From: Paenibacillus sp. sptzw28
GTDB lineage: Bacteria; Bacillota; Bacilli; Paenibacillales; Paenibacillaceae
Direction: 5' to 3'
Assembly: GCF_019550795.1 (NCBI RefSeq)
Contig: NZ_CP080545.1
Coordinates: 4,064,001-4,128,000 of the forward strand
DNA: 64,000 nucleotides
The notes beneath the pieces are model-generated. The model worked only from the letters and a program-made list of their open reading frames with translations. It had not been told where the DNA came from and did no database searches. A program made the position numbers and the translations under genes. Positions within the stretch are counted from its first letter, which is position 1; the number at the start of each line of letters is the position of its first letter. Below, piece after piece: positions 52,874 through 60,688 of the stretch.

Positions 52874-53986
52874 TTACTTGGAGCCTTCAAGCTGCTTCAA
52901 CCATTCCGTATTGCCCTGTTCACTACTGCCCCAACCTTTGACATACTTGTCAAGCTGCGCTGTATTTACTTTTTCAGGAGGTTTTGGCAAATCCTCCCGC
53001 TTCACGAAGGAAGGGCTGAGGACGACAATGTCTTCGGTCTTGTCGCCATGGAACTTCTGATAAAGATAACGAACCTGCACGCGCCCGATCGATTTAGGAT
53101 CGACAGCGGCTGAAGCGACCCACGGGCTTGCCGGATCTTGAATCATTTGCAAATCCTCATCGCTCATATCGATGCCGTACACTTTAATTTCGGTGCGCCC
53201 TGCTTGTTGAATCGCGCGGGTGGCCCCTTTTGCGAATTCGTCCCAAGATGCCCACACTGCGGTAATGTCGCCTTTATTCGGATACTTGCGAAGAATAGCT
53301 TCCATCTGGGTCTGCGTGTCCAGCGCCGGATTGGTGGCATTGCCGAAAGCGGCTATTTCTTTAATATCCGGATATTTGTCCAGAAAAGCTTTATAAGCGA
53401 TTTGACGGCGTTCCATCGGGGCAAAGCCCGCTACCCATACCTTGACGATGGTGCCTTTACCCCCGGCATCCTTGGCGAGCTGCTCCAGCGTCATTTCCGC
53501 CATTTTCTGATCGTCCTGCTGAAGTACGGTCACGCCGGGAACTTTGATATCCGCATCGAAAACTACCACCGGAATTTTCTGCTCGACGGCTTTCTTGACC
53601 CCCGCATCCAGCGCTCCTGCTTGGCCGTGATCAATAAGGATTCCGTCGAAGCCCTGGTTTACCGCAGCATCCAGATTGGAAGCCATCTTGGCCAGGTCGC
53701 CGTCGGAAGCGAACACCTGCACCTCCCCGCCGAGCTTGCCGGCTTGATCCTTCACGCCTTCAATATACTGGGACGAGAACGTCCCCGTATTAAATTGCAT
53801 GATAAGCGCAATCCTTTTCCCCTTAAGGGAGGCTTGTCCATCCTGTGGATTCGTTTGAGAGGCGCTGCCGGCCGGATTGTTCTGCTCAGTACCGCCGCTC
53901 CCGGTTTTTTGCTGTCCACAAGCGCTTATTACGAGCAGCAGTGCGGCCAAAAGTAAGATAACAGATGATTTACCCCATGATTTCAT
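52874..53986 (-). CDS. Sugar ABC transporter substrate-binding lipoprotein
   Basis: A 370-residue RbsB-family periplasmic-binding-protein-like lipoprotein. The signal segment ends in the lipobox VISAC at about residue 23. A low-complexity Gly/Ser/Gln linker (24-55) follows, then the two-lobe type I binding fold: KRIALIMQFNTGTFSSQ near 57 and GFDGILIDHGQAGALDAGV near 112-130, VYGIDMSDEDL near 283. The ligand is not predictable. First gene of the three-gene operon with its own promoter. Confidence 0.93.
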   Translation of the reverse strand: MKSWGKSSVILLLAALLLVISACGQQKTGSGGTEQNNPAGSASQTNPQDGQASLKGKRIALIMQFNTGTFSSQYIEGVKDQAGKLGGEVQVFASDGDLAKMASNLDAAVNQGFDGILIDHGQAGALDAGVKKAVEQKIPVVVFDADIKVPGVTVLQQDDQKMAEMTLEQLAKDAGGKGTIVKVWVAGFAPMERRQIAYKAFLDKYPDIKEIAAFGNATNPALDTQTQMEAILRKYPNKGDITAVWASWDEFAKGATRAIQQAGRTEIKVYGIDMSDEDLQMIQDPASPWVASAAVDPKSIGRVQVRYLYQKFHGDKTEDIVVLSPSFVKREDLPKPPEKVNTAQLDKYVKGWGSSEQGNTEWLKQLEGSK

Positions 53987-54027
53987 TTCTTTTTCTCCTT
54001 CGTCAGATCTATGAATTTTTGATAATG

Positions 54028-54058
54028 ATTATATTACCACCTTTCCTTACTATGTCAA
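54028..54058 (-). promoter_or_regulatory. Promoter of the ABC transporter operon
   Basis: Minus strand TTGACA, 19 bp, TATAAT: both boxes perfect, but the spacer is two bases longer than ideal; TAATAT at 16 bp is an alternative -10. It lies ~42-72 bp before the binding-protein gene. The long spacer could indicate an activator-dependent promoter. Confidence 0.72.
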
Positions 54059-54074
54059 TCGGATTTATACAAAT

Positions 54075-54107
54075 TAAAAAGAGGCACGCCTCAGCGCGCC
54101 CCTCTTA
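54075..54107 (-). terminator. Terminator after spoIVA
   Basis: Minus strand AAGAGGGGCGCGC / GCGTGCCTCTT stem with a 4-nt loop and five T residues, 4 bp past the spoIVA stop. Confidence 0.88.
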
Positions 54108-54110
54108 CCC

Positions 54111-55589
54111 TTACAATATAATGGCGATCAATCCGCCTGAGCCTTCGTTAATGATTCGTCCAAGCGTCTCCTGCAGCTTATAGCGGGCGTTGTCGGGCAT
54201 CATGGCTATTTTACCCTGAATGCCTTCGCGGACAATGGAGTGCAGCGATCGGCCGAAAATATCCGACTCCCAAATTTTGATCGGGTCGTTCTCGAAATCC
54301 TGCATCAGATAACGGACCAGCTCTTCGCTTTGCTTCTCCGTTCCGATAATCGGAGCAAATTCGGATTCCACGTCTACACGGATCATATGGATTGAAGGCG
54401 CGGTAGCCTTCAGCCTGACGCCGAAGCGGGACCCCTGCCTGATCAACTCCGGCTCGTCGAGAGCCATTTCGGCAAGCGACGGCGCCGCAATGCCGTAGCC
54501 TGTCGTTTTGACCATTTCCAGTGCTTCGGAGAATCGGTCGTATTCCCGCTTGGCATGCGAGAACTCCTGCATCAGCTGCAGCAAATGGTCTTTTCCGCGG
54601 ATTTCAACGCCGACCACTTCCATCAAAATTTGATCGTACAGTTCATCCGGAGCGTAAAGGTCGATTTCCGCGACCCCTTGCCCCATGTTCATGCCGCTTA
54701 GGCCCGCCCTGGCGATAAATTCGTATTCCATAAACTGCGAAACAACACGGTCCACGTCGCGCAGCCTTCTGATATCCTTCACGGTATCGCGAACGGAATT
54801 TTCATAATTGCTGCGCAGCCAATGATTGTCGTTTAGTACCATTACCCAGCTCGGCAGGTTAACATTAACTTCATGGACCGGGAACTCATAGAGCACTTCC
54901 CTCAGAACCGACATGACGTCCTCTTCGCCCATCGTGGCAACGCTGAGCGTCATTACGGGAATGTCGTATTTGGTCTGGAGCTCGCTGCGAAGCTGCAGCG
55001 CTTCATCGCTGCGCGGCCGCGTGGAGTTGACGATAAGGACGAATGGCTTGCCGACCTCTTTCAGCTCGTTGATGACCCGCTCTTCGGCATCCACATAAGA
55101 GCTCCGCGGAATTTCCGCAATGGTTCCGTCTGTCGTGACGACGACGCCAAGCGTCGAGTGCTCCTGTATCACTTTGCGCGTACCGATTTCAGCGGCTTCC
55201 TGGAATGGAATCGGTTCTTCGAACCATGGGGTCGTAATCATCCGCGGCCCGTTCTCGTCCTCGTAACCTTTCGCTCCGCTGACCGCATAACCGACGCAGT
55301 CCACGAGCCGGACATTTACGTCCAGGCCTTCCGACACCCGGAGCTGTACCGCCTGATTCGGTACGAATTTCGGTTCGGTTGTCATAATCGTCTTGCCGGC
55401 CGCGCTTTGCGGCAGCTCATCAATAGCTCTTACCCGATCGGCATCGTTCGTGATGTTCGGCAGAACAACCGTCTCCATGAACCGCTTGATGAAGGTTGAT
55501 TTGCCTGTGCGGACCGCACCGACGACGCCGAGGTAAATATCCCCGCCGGTTCGTTCGGCTATGTCCTTGAAAATGTCCACTTTCTCCAC
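54111..55589 (-). CDS. spoIVA: Spore coat basement ATPase SpoIVA
   Basis: Polymerises with ATP hydrolysis on the forespore surface to anchor the coat. With the GTG at 55589 (GGGAGGGG seven bases upstream) it has 492 residues, the same as B. subtilis SpoIVA. The TRAFAC-type Walker A GAVRTGKST is near residue 24-32, the switch region VRLVDCVGY near 95, and TIAEIPRSSYVDAEERVI near 155. The C-terminal ...NEGSGGLIAIIL matches the conserved tail needed for localisation. Made in the mother cell under sigma-E in B. subtilis; I could not find a convincing sigma-E promoter here. Confidence 0.97.
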   Translation of the reverse strand: MEKVDIFKDIAERTGGDIYLGVVGAVRTGKSTFIKRFMETVVLPNITNDADRVRAIDELPQSAAGKTIMTTEPKFVPNQAVQLRVSEGLDVNVRLVDCVGYAVSGAKGYEDENGPRMITTPWFEEPIPFQEAAEIGTRKVIQEHSTLGVVVTTDGTIAEIPRSSYVDAEERVINELKEVGKPFVLIVNSTRPRSDEALQLRSELQTKYDIPVMTLSVATMGEEDVMSVLREVLYEFPVHEVNVNLPSWVMVLNDNHWLRSNYENSVRDTVKDIRRLRDVDRVVSQFMEYEFIARAGLSGMNMGQGVAEIDLYAPDELYDQILMEVVGVEIRGKDHLLQLMQEFSHAKREYDRFSEALEMVKTTGYGIAAPSLAEMALDEPELIRQGSRFGVRLKATAPSIHMIRVDVESEFAPIIGTEKQSEELVRYLMQDFENDPIKIWESDIFGRSLHSIVREGIQGKIAMMPDNARYKLQETLGRIINEGSGGLIAIIL

Positions 55590-55873
55590 TGAATATCCCC
55601 TCCCAATCGAATTTCGCCTGTACATGGACGTACCGTTACTGCCGCGTTTTCCTCCTGCTGCGCTCGCCGCCTGAAGTTCGCCGCCATCCGCCGTGCCCTT
55701 GAGCAGGTCAGCGACGCAACTCGTACATGATTTTGGACTAGTAATATCTTATTGTGCGTTCGTCCCAATTATGACGACAAAGCAGATGAAATCTTTCGAT
55801 TTTCCAAGTTTCCGGTTCCGGCCTTCCAAGATTGAGATATATGAGAGAAATCCGCAGTCTATGCCTTGAATAT

Positions 55874-55912
55874 GAAAAAATCCCCCTCTCGCCATATAGG
55901 CGCAAGGAGGAT
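55874..55912 (-). terminator. Terminator after the YphF-like gene
   Basis: Minus strand ATCCTCCTTGCGCC / GGCGAGAGGGGGAT stem, 5-nt loop, then six T residues; 12 bp past the stop. Between it and spoIVA (55590-55873) I see no gene. Confidence 0.88.
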
Positions 55913-55924
55913 ACAGCGTGTACT

Positions 55925-56656
55925 CTATTTAAAAACCGCTTGCGGCTCACCGTTAACGAGACGGTATACCGTGGATTTAACAGGCACGAAATCCGAATGG
56001 TCCACGAGGAGCGCGCGCAGGTCCTGATCCGGCTTCAAACCGCCAGGCTGCTTAGCCAGAGCTTGCATGATATCGCTTCCGTAATCGATGTAAACATTGC
56101 CTTTTCCGTCCATCATGGTGGATAACGTTTGGCCTGTATACATGCTGCGGATAGCGGGCTCCCGTTTATCAAGCTTACTGTAATCTATGCGTGTAAAACC
56201 GGGATACGCCGTTTCTCCGGAGGGAAGATCGCCTCCGTGGGAACCCGAATAAACTTTCAAGGCTGCCTGGATATCGTTCACCTGCTGATAGATTGCGAGA
56301 TTCATCAGCTTCACGGTGGGGTCGGTTTCCTCGTTAATAATCAGATAGTAATAGCTTCCGCCTTTCTCGTAAGCGGTCGCAGGTATTTCGGACAAATAGT
56401 CCATACGCAGCAGCTTGTCAAAATCAATCTGATATTTCTCATAAAGAGGTGTGTCCGGGTTACTGTTCCGTATTGGAAGAAGGCCGGTGTCCTTCTTATA
56501 TTGGTCGATCACGGCCTGAACGTTAAGTATGGCGTCCTTTGGCGGCCTCTGATTCTGACCCGGCTGATCGTTCGGATACATGCAGCCGGGCAGCACAACT
56601 GCCAGCAGCATTATTATGAAAGCCGAAGCCGCATTTTTCATCCAGTTTATCGTCAT
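55925..56656 (-). CDS. yphF: YphF-like lipoprotein
   Basis: A 243-residue lipoprotein: hydrophobic residues ~9-19 end in the lipobox VLPGC near residue 20. The mature part (AVIDQYKKDTGLLPI, YYLIINEETDPTVKL, GNVYIDYGSDIMQAL) is about 220 residues. Size, lipobox and place beside spoIVA match B. subtilis YphF, a sporulation-region protein of unknown function. The ATG has GGAGGACAT upstream. Confidence 0.78.
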   Translation of the reverse strand: MTINWMKNAASAFIIMLLAVVLPGCMYPNDQPGQNQRPPKDAILNVQAVIDQYKKDTGLLPIRNSNPDTPLYEKYQIDFDKLLRMDYLSEIPATAYEKGGSYYYLIINEETDPTVKLMNLAIYQQVNDIQAALKVYSGSHGGDLPSGETAYPGFTRIDYSKLDKREPAIRSMYTGQTLSTMMDGKGNVYIDYGSDIMQALAKQPGGLKPDQDLRALLVDHSDFVPVKSTVYRLVNGEPQAVFK

Positions 56657-56664
56657 ATGTCCTC

Positions 56665-57009
56665 CTACCACAGCTCATCTTCCTCCGCCTGACGCGACAG
56701 CTGCTTCCTCACCGCCGCACGCAGCGGATCCTCAGGAACCTCTACTTCGGCTTTACCGATTATTTTCGCCTGGCAAGCAAGCCTAGTGCCCTGCTGCTCG
56801 AGTCCTGACAGCTTCCGGCGCTCAATCTCGCCGAGCTTAGATAACCCGGCTCCGCTCTTTGTAACGACTTTGCACATCAGGCAGGAGGCTTTGCCGTCGC
56901 ATCTGATGCGGATCGGTACTCCGGCACGTCGCGAGGCGTCAAGTACCGAAGTACCGGCCCGAACGGTAACGGTGCGTCCGGAAGGGAGAAACGTGATGTC
57001 GACATTCAT
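56665..57009 (-). CDS. [2Fe-2S] ferredoxin
   Basis: A 114-residue plant-type ferredoxin domain. The cluster cysteines are in IRCDGKASCLMCKVV near residues 36-50 (C-x5-C-x2-C) with the fourth in RLACQAKI near 79. The C-terminus is a charged helix (AAVRKQLSRQAEEDELW). It overlaps the nucleotidyltransferase-like gene by 4 bases. The partner reductase or acceptor is unknown. Confidence 0.88.
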   Translation of the reverse strand: MNVDITFLPSGRTVTVRAGTSVLDASRRAGVPIRIRCDGKASCLMCKVVTKSGAGLSKLGEIERRKLSGLEQQGTRLACQAKIIGKAEVEVPEDPLRAAVRKQLSRQAEEDELW

Positions 57010-57605
57010 GATGTTCCCCTCGCTTCCATGTTTGCAATCAGGTTGTGAAGATGCTTAACTGATGCCTCTGACAACCGGTTTCTTGACTCTATCGCGCAAA
57101 ACGCTTCGCGGTGCGGCCCGGGCTCGGCTCCGACTGCGGCCGCAATGAGCGAGACCCGGTCGTTGCGGTTTCGCAGGACGTTAAACCAGAGCTCATGCGC
57201 GAGCGGAACCACACCTACCGGGCAGCCGCCGATCGTCAGAGAGAGGCTGTGCTGTGCAAGCACAGCCGTAACCTCCACCCTGTATTGGCTCAGGCCTGAT
57301 GTTATGACGAAGCCTCCGACCAGTTCCACGGACACTCCTTCAATCCGGTAATGGCTCAGCACCGACCTATAGACGCCGCTAACGTTAAGCTTCTGATCAT
57401 CCACTGCGTATTCCCGCAGCGCTGCATGCAGTAAGCGGGCGTCCCGCTCATCCGCATACAGGTCCAAATCCCGCGGCGGATTTGTTAACTCGATTCCCCT
57501 TAGCATTAATCCTGCGCTGCCTCCGACGAGCCAGACGGCGCCGGAAGCGCTGGCAGCCTTCGCGATGATCTCCAGCGCGCGGTAAATCGGGTCGGTCATA
57601 TTCAT
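57006..57605 (-). CDS. Nucleotidyltransferase-like protein
   Basis: A 199-residue protein with a possible polymerase-beta-type nucleotidyltransferase fold. WLVGGSAGLMLRGIE near residues 23-38 resembles the family's GSxAxxLR segment and RDLDLYADE near 44 supplies a D-x-D pair. A possible third acidic residue is in VSVELVGGF near 93. The remainder is helical. Such domains occur in AbiEii-type toxins and in small uncharacterised proteins. Start ATG 57605, nine bases after AAGGAC. It is sandwiched between two ferredoxin genes in one transcript; function not known. Confidence 0.6.
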   Translation of the reverse strand: MNMTDPIYRALEIIAKAASASGAVWLVGGSAGLMLRGIELTNPPRDLDLYADERDARLLHAALREYAVDDQKLNVSGVYRSVLSHYRIEGVSVELVGGFVITSGLSQYRVEVTAVLAQHSLSLTIGGCPVGVVPLAHELWFNVLRNRNDRVSLIAAAVGAEPGPHREAFCAIESRNRLSEASVKHLHNLIANMEARGTS

Positions 57606-57623
57606 CGGACCCACGTCCTTCAA

Positions 57624-57920
57624 TTAGAAATAAGGCCGGTTAACCGCTTTAATCGAGCCGGCTTCGGATTTCACTATCGCCTGGCAGCCAAGCCGGTAAC
57701 CTTGTTCGAACTCCTCCGGTTCAAGCCGGTCCCATTCCGCATCCGTTATCTCTTCCAGAAACTCACTGCCCTCTTCGACTAAGCACCGGCAGCGGGCGCA
57801 TGTACCCCGGGTACATGAAAAAGCCCAGTCAAGGTCATGCTTGAGCGCGATATCGAGCAGCGACATACCTGCTTCCGCTTCTACCACGATCGATTTGGTA
57901 CGGCTCTTCAGTTCTAACAT
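57624..57920 (-). CDS. [2Fe-2S] ferredoxin
   Basis: A 98-residue plant-type ferredoxin domain with the typical SCTRGTCARCRCLV motif near residues 35-48 (C-x4-C-x2-C) and the fourth cysteine in RLGCQAIV near 78. It differs from the first ferredoxin (C-x5-C), so the two are not a recent duplication. Predicted acidic. Electron partner unknown. Confidence 0.9.
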   Translation of the reverse strand: MLELKSRTKSIVVEAEAGMSLLDIALKHDLDWAFSCTRGTCARCRCLVEEGSEFLEEITDAEWDRLEPEEFEQGYRLGCQAIVKSEAGSIKAVNRPYF

Positions 57921-57967
57921 ATGCGAACCAGACTTCCTTTCGATATAGTAAACTGTCTTTATTCCCG

Positions 57968-58147
57968 TTATGTAATGGAGATGAAACCAAGAAATCCACC
58001 GATAACGAGAAATATGAACGCGATGGAGGATACCAGAAATTTAACAATTCCCTTTGTTTTGTGCCTTGCGAGTGAAATGAGTACCGCCGCGAGCGCCATA
58101 AGCCCGATGCCGACAAAAGATACCCACATTTTTGTCATTGGATCCAT
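57968..58147 (-). CDS. yphE: YphE-like DUF2768 membrane protein
   Basis: A 59-residue protein with two membrane segments (MWVSFVGIGLMALAAVLISLA, split, and KFLVSSIAFIFLVIGGFLG) joined by a basic loop RHKTKG. It resembles the DUF2768/YphE family in the same place. A start at 58147 is supported weakly (AAGGGTGG 13 bases upstream); the frame extends to 58177. Confidence 0.78.
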   Translation of the reverse strand: MDPMTKMWVSFVGIGLMALAAVLISLARHKTKGIVKFLVSSIAFIFLVIGGFLGFISIT

Positions 58148-58261
58148 TTTTGTATCTACGCCACCCTTGTGAACCAAATATTCGTTTCATTATACCATTA
58201 TTCGACTTTAATCGGCTAGTTAGCCGGATGCGGCTCATATCTTGTACATTCCCGCAGGTTG

Positions 58262-58326
58262 AAAAAGGGACAGCTGCGAAAAGGCTGCTGCGGTATCGAT
58301 GCCGCGCGCGCTTTCGCTTCTGTCCC
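58262..58326 (-). terminator. Terminator after the SpoVIF-like gene
   Basis: Minus strand GGGACAG / CTGTCCC arms enclosing an inner CGAAA...TTTTCG helix, then five T residues, 4 bp past the stop. Confidence 0.85.
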
Positions 58327-58330
58327 GTTG

Positions 58331-58612
58331 TTATTTCTTCAGCATCATTTTCATCAGCGTTTCCATGCTGTCGATATTGACGCCGCTCTTCTTTACGGCG
58401 CCCACAATATCATTGACCGTCTGATCCGACACCGGCACCTTGGCCATTGCCGATACGGATTTGATCAGCTTACGAAGCTCTTCCTCGTTCTGCATCGTCT
58501 CCGCCGTCACACCGCTGGCTAATTTTTTTACCGCGTTCTCGGTTATCGGTTTGCCGGTCTTTTTATTGACGGCATTAAGGACATCCTTGGATATATTGTT
58601 TTTCCCGCTCAT
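58331..58612 (-). CDS. Stage VI sporulation protein F-like
   Basis: A 93-residue protein with two similar helical segments rich in Lys, Ala, Val (NISKDVLNAVNKKTGKPITENAV; VKKSGVNIDSMETLMKMMLKK). It resembles the small SpoVIF family of spore coat proteins seen between spoIVA/gpsA in Paenibacillaceae. The ATG has GGGAGGGG upstream. Has its own terminator. Family recognition is by memory, not search. Confidence 0.7.
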   Translation of the reverse strand: MSGKNNISKDVLNAVNKKTGKPITENAVKKLASGVTAETMQNEEELRKLIKSVSAMAKVPVSDQTVNDIVGAVKKSGVNIDSMETLMKMMLKK

Positions 58613-58679
58613 GTTTCCCCTCCCAGGCTGAAGTGGAGAGTAAAACCCGTCTCGTACGCACCAGCTTACTCTCCTAGCA

Positions 58680-59735
58680 TCATATGAGCGGAGGATTGGA
58701 TTGGTGCAGGCCCCAAGAACCCGCGACTTCCTCCATTTCATGCGTCCTGCCGCGGCCCATCAAATCTTCCACAGCGGTGCGCGGCGCTTTGTTTTCGAAC
58801 AATACGCTGTACAGCTGCTCCGTGATGGGCATGACAACGTCGTACCTGCTCGATAGCTCGCGGGCGGCGCTTGTTGTGCGAACACCTTCCACAACCATAC
58901 CCATTTTGGATAACACCTGCTCAAGAGGCAGTCCTTCTGCCAGCATCGAGCCGGCCCGCCAATTGCGGCTATGCTTGCTGGTACCAGTCACGATAAGGTC
59001 CCCAACGCCCGCAAGGCCGGCGAAAGTAAGCGGATTCGCGCCCATCGCCGTACCGAGACGGCTGATTTCGGCTAATCCGCGTGTGAGCAGCGCCGCTTTG
59101 GCGTTGTCTCCAAAGCCAAGGCCGTCGGTAAGCCCCGCACCCAGTGCGATTATGTTTTTTATTGCGCCGGCTACCTCTACCCCGATCACATCGGGATTGG
59201 TATAGACACGGAAGTACGGCGTTATGAAAGCATCCTGCGCCTTTTCCGCAGACTCCTGACATGCTGAAGCAACGACAACCGTCGTTGGCTGCCTCCGAAC
59301 CACTTCTTCCGCGTGACTCGGACCGGACAGCACGACAAGGCGGTCAGGGTCGCAATTCAGCTCTTCCCCTAGAATGGTCGTCATCCGCTTGAGACTGCCG
59401 GATTCAAACCCCTTTGTCGCGTGGACGCAGAGCGCTTCCTTAGAAATATGAGGCGCGGCGAGCTTCGCAACTTCACGCATTGCAGCAGACGGGGCGACAA
59501 ACAGGACGAGCTCCGCTTCCTTGACCGCTTGCCCTATATCTGTGGTAGCGGTTATCGCCACGGGCAGAATCGCATCCGTCAAAAATTTATGGTTCCGGTG
59601 CTCCTTGTTTATCTCATCAGCTTGGACTGTGTTACGGGACCATAAGGTGACATCAAAGTCATTGTCGGCGAGTACGGTCGCAAGAGCGGTTCCCCAGCTT
59701 CCGGCAACCAGAACGGCTGCTTTCCGTTTCGTCAT
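58680..59735 (-). CDS. gpsA: Glycerol-3-phosphate dehydrogenase (NAD(P)+)
   Basis: Reduces dihydroxyacetone phosphate to sn-glycerol 3-phosphate for phospholipids. 351 residues; Rossmann motif VLVAGSWGTALATVLA (usual G-A-G-S-W-G-T-A) near residue 8, HATKGFESG near 105, GPSHAEEVVRR near 140, GFGDNAKAALLTRGLAEI near 210. One oddity: the first motif reads AGSWGT where GAGSWGTA is usual. Adjacent to plsY. Confidence 0.96.
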   Translation of the reverse strand: MTKRKAAVLVAGSWGTALATVLADNDFDVTLWSRNTVQADEINKEHRNHKFLTDAILPVAITATTDIGQAVKEAELVLFVAPSAAMREVAKLAAPHISKEALCVHATKGFESGSLKRMTTILGEELNCDPDRLVVLSGPSHAEEVVRRQPTTVVVASACQESAEKAQDAFITPYFRVYTNPDVIGVEVAGAIKNIIALGAGLTDGLGFGDNAKAALLTRGLAEISRLGTAMGANPLTFAGLAGVGDLIVTGTSKHSRNWRAGSMLAEGLPLEQVLSKMGMVVEGVRTTSAARELSSRYDVVMPITEQLYSVLFENKAPRTAVEDLMGRGRTHEMEEVAGSWGLHQSNPPLI

Positions 59736-59747
59736 TCGTCCCCCTCC

Positions 59748-60341
59748 TTACCCTTTTTTCGCACCGAGCTTGTTCTCGTTCCCCTGAAGAAGCTTTACAA
59801 TGTTAGTGCGATGGCGCACAAAAGCAAAGATGCAGACAATCATGCTCGCCCATAAAAGAGCCATAGACATGCCCATTACCCACACAAATACCGGAGTGAG
59901 CAGAGCGAAAAGTAATGATCCAAGCGATACGAAGCGCGTCAGCGCGATGGATGCAATGGCAACCGCTCCCGCAATTAAAGCAGGCACGAGGGCCAGAGTA
60001 GCCATTACTCCAATTGTGGTGGCGATACCTTTACCGCCTTTGAAGCCGAACCAGACAGGCCAGTTGTGGCCCGCAATCGCGGCTAGCCCGCATAACACCG
60101 GCGCCCAATCGCCGCCGGCCATCAGCACCCCAAGCCATACCGCTGCGACACCCTTGGCAATATCGAGCAGGAAAACGGCAATACCAGGCCCTTTCCCAAG
60201 GACGCGCAGTGTGTTTGTCGCACCGGCATTTCCGCTGCCGTGGCTGCGTATGTCGATGCCTTTCACCCATTTGGCAATCAAAATACTGAATGAAACCGAC
60301 CCTAATAAATAACTAATCAGAACCGCGATGACTGTAAACAT
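59748..60341 (-). CDS. plsY: Acyl-phosphate:glycerol-3-phosphate acyltransferase
   Basis: First acylation in phospholipid synthesis, at the membrane. The 197-residue protein has five hydrophobic segments and the PlsY motifs: SHGSGNAGATNTLRVLGK near residue 31-48, GHNWPVWFGFKGGKGIATT near 88-106, and the third near VRHRTNI at 178. ATG 60341 has GGGGAG upstream; a longer frame to 60437 is spurious. It pairs functionally with gpsA. Confidence 0.96.
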   Translation of the reverse strand: MFTVIAVLISYLLGSVSFSILIAKWVKGIDIRSHGSGNAGATNTLRVLGKGPGIAVFLLDIAKGVAAVWLGVLMAGGDWAPVLCGLAAIAGHNWPVWFGFKGGKGIATTIGVMATLALVPALIAGAVAIASIALTRFVSLGSLLFALLTPVFVWVMGMSMALLWASMIVCIFAFVRHRTNIVKLLQGNENKLGAKKG

Positions 60342-60688
60342 TTTCTTTCTCTCCCCAATGTTAACTAGGCCCTCTAAACCCCCTGCTATCAGGGGACTTC
60401 GAGGGACTCCGTCCTGTTGACACCCTTTTTTATACATTTCTTAAATTGAAATCGGACCCCCTTAGGTCCCCCTGATTCAGAGGGGGACCCAAGGGCTCCA
60501 CCCGGAGATGCGTCCCCAGTGAACTTCGGGCTCGGCTCGCTTTCGTCCCCGTGCGTGATTGTTCGCCTGTGGTGGGTCTATTAAGCTGATGCCCGATTTC
60601 TCGCCGACGGGATTTGGTTTCCATGCCCCGCTGGAGGCCCGGTTTGACCTCTAGCGTAGGGCAGCTCGCTTGATTCGCGCTTGCAGCT
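60342..60688. other. Hairpin-dense intergenic region between plsY and der
   Basis: A 347-bp gap with no supported gene. It contains a CCCCTG/CAGGGG hairpin (60379-60396 area) and a longer GGTCCCCCT / AGGGGGACC stem near 60471-60494, plus runs of C and G out of keeping with neighbours. A 103-codon frame across it looks non-coding. It may be a repeated element; see findings. No T-run follows the hairpins, so they are not clear terminators. Confidence 0.4.

Noticed and set aside
55690..55770. Possible sigma-E promoter for spoIVA (ATATT then CATG at 13 bp)
   Set aside because: Only about half of the consensus positions match in the -10, so I do not list it.
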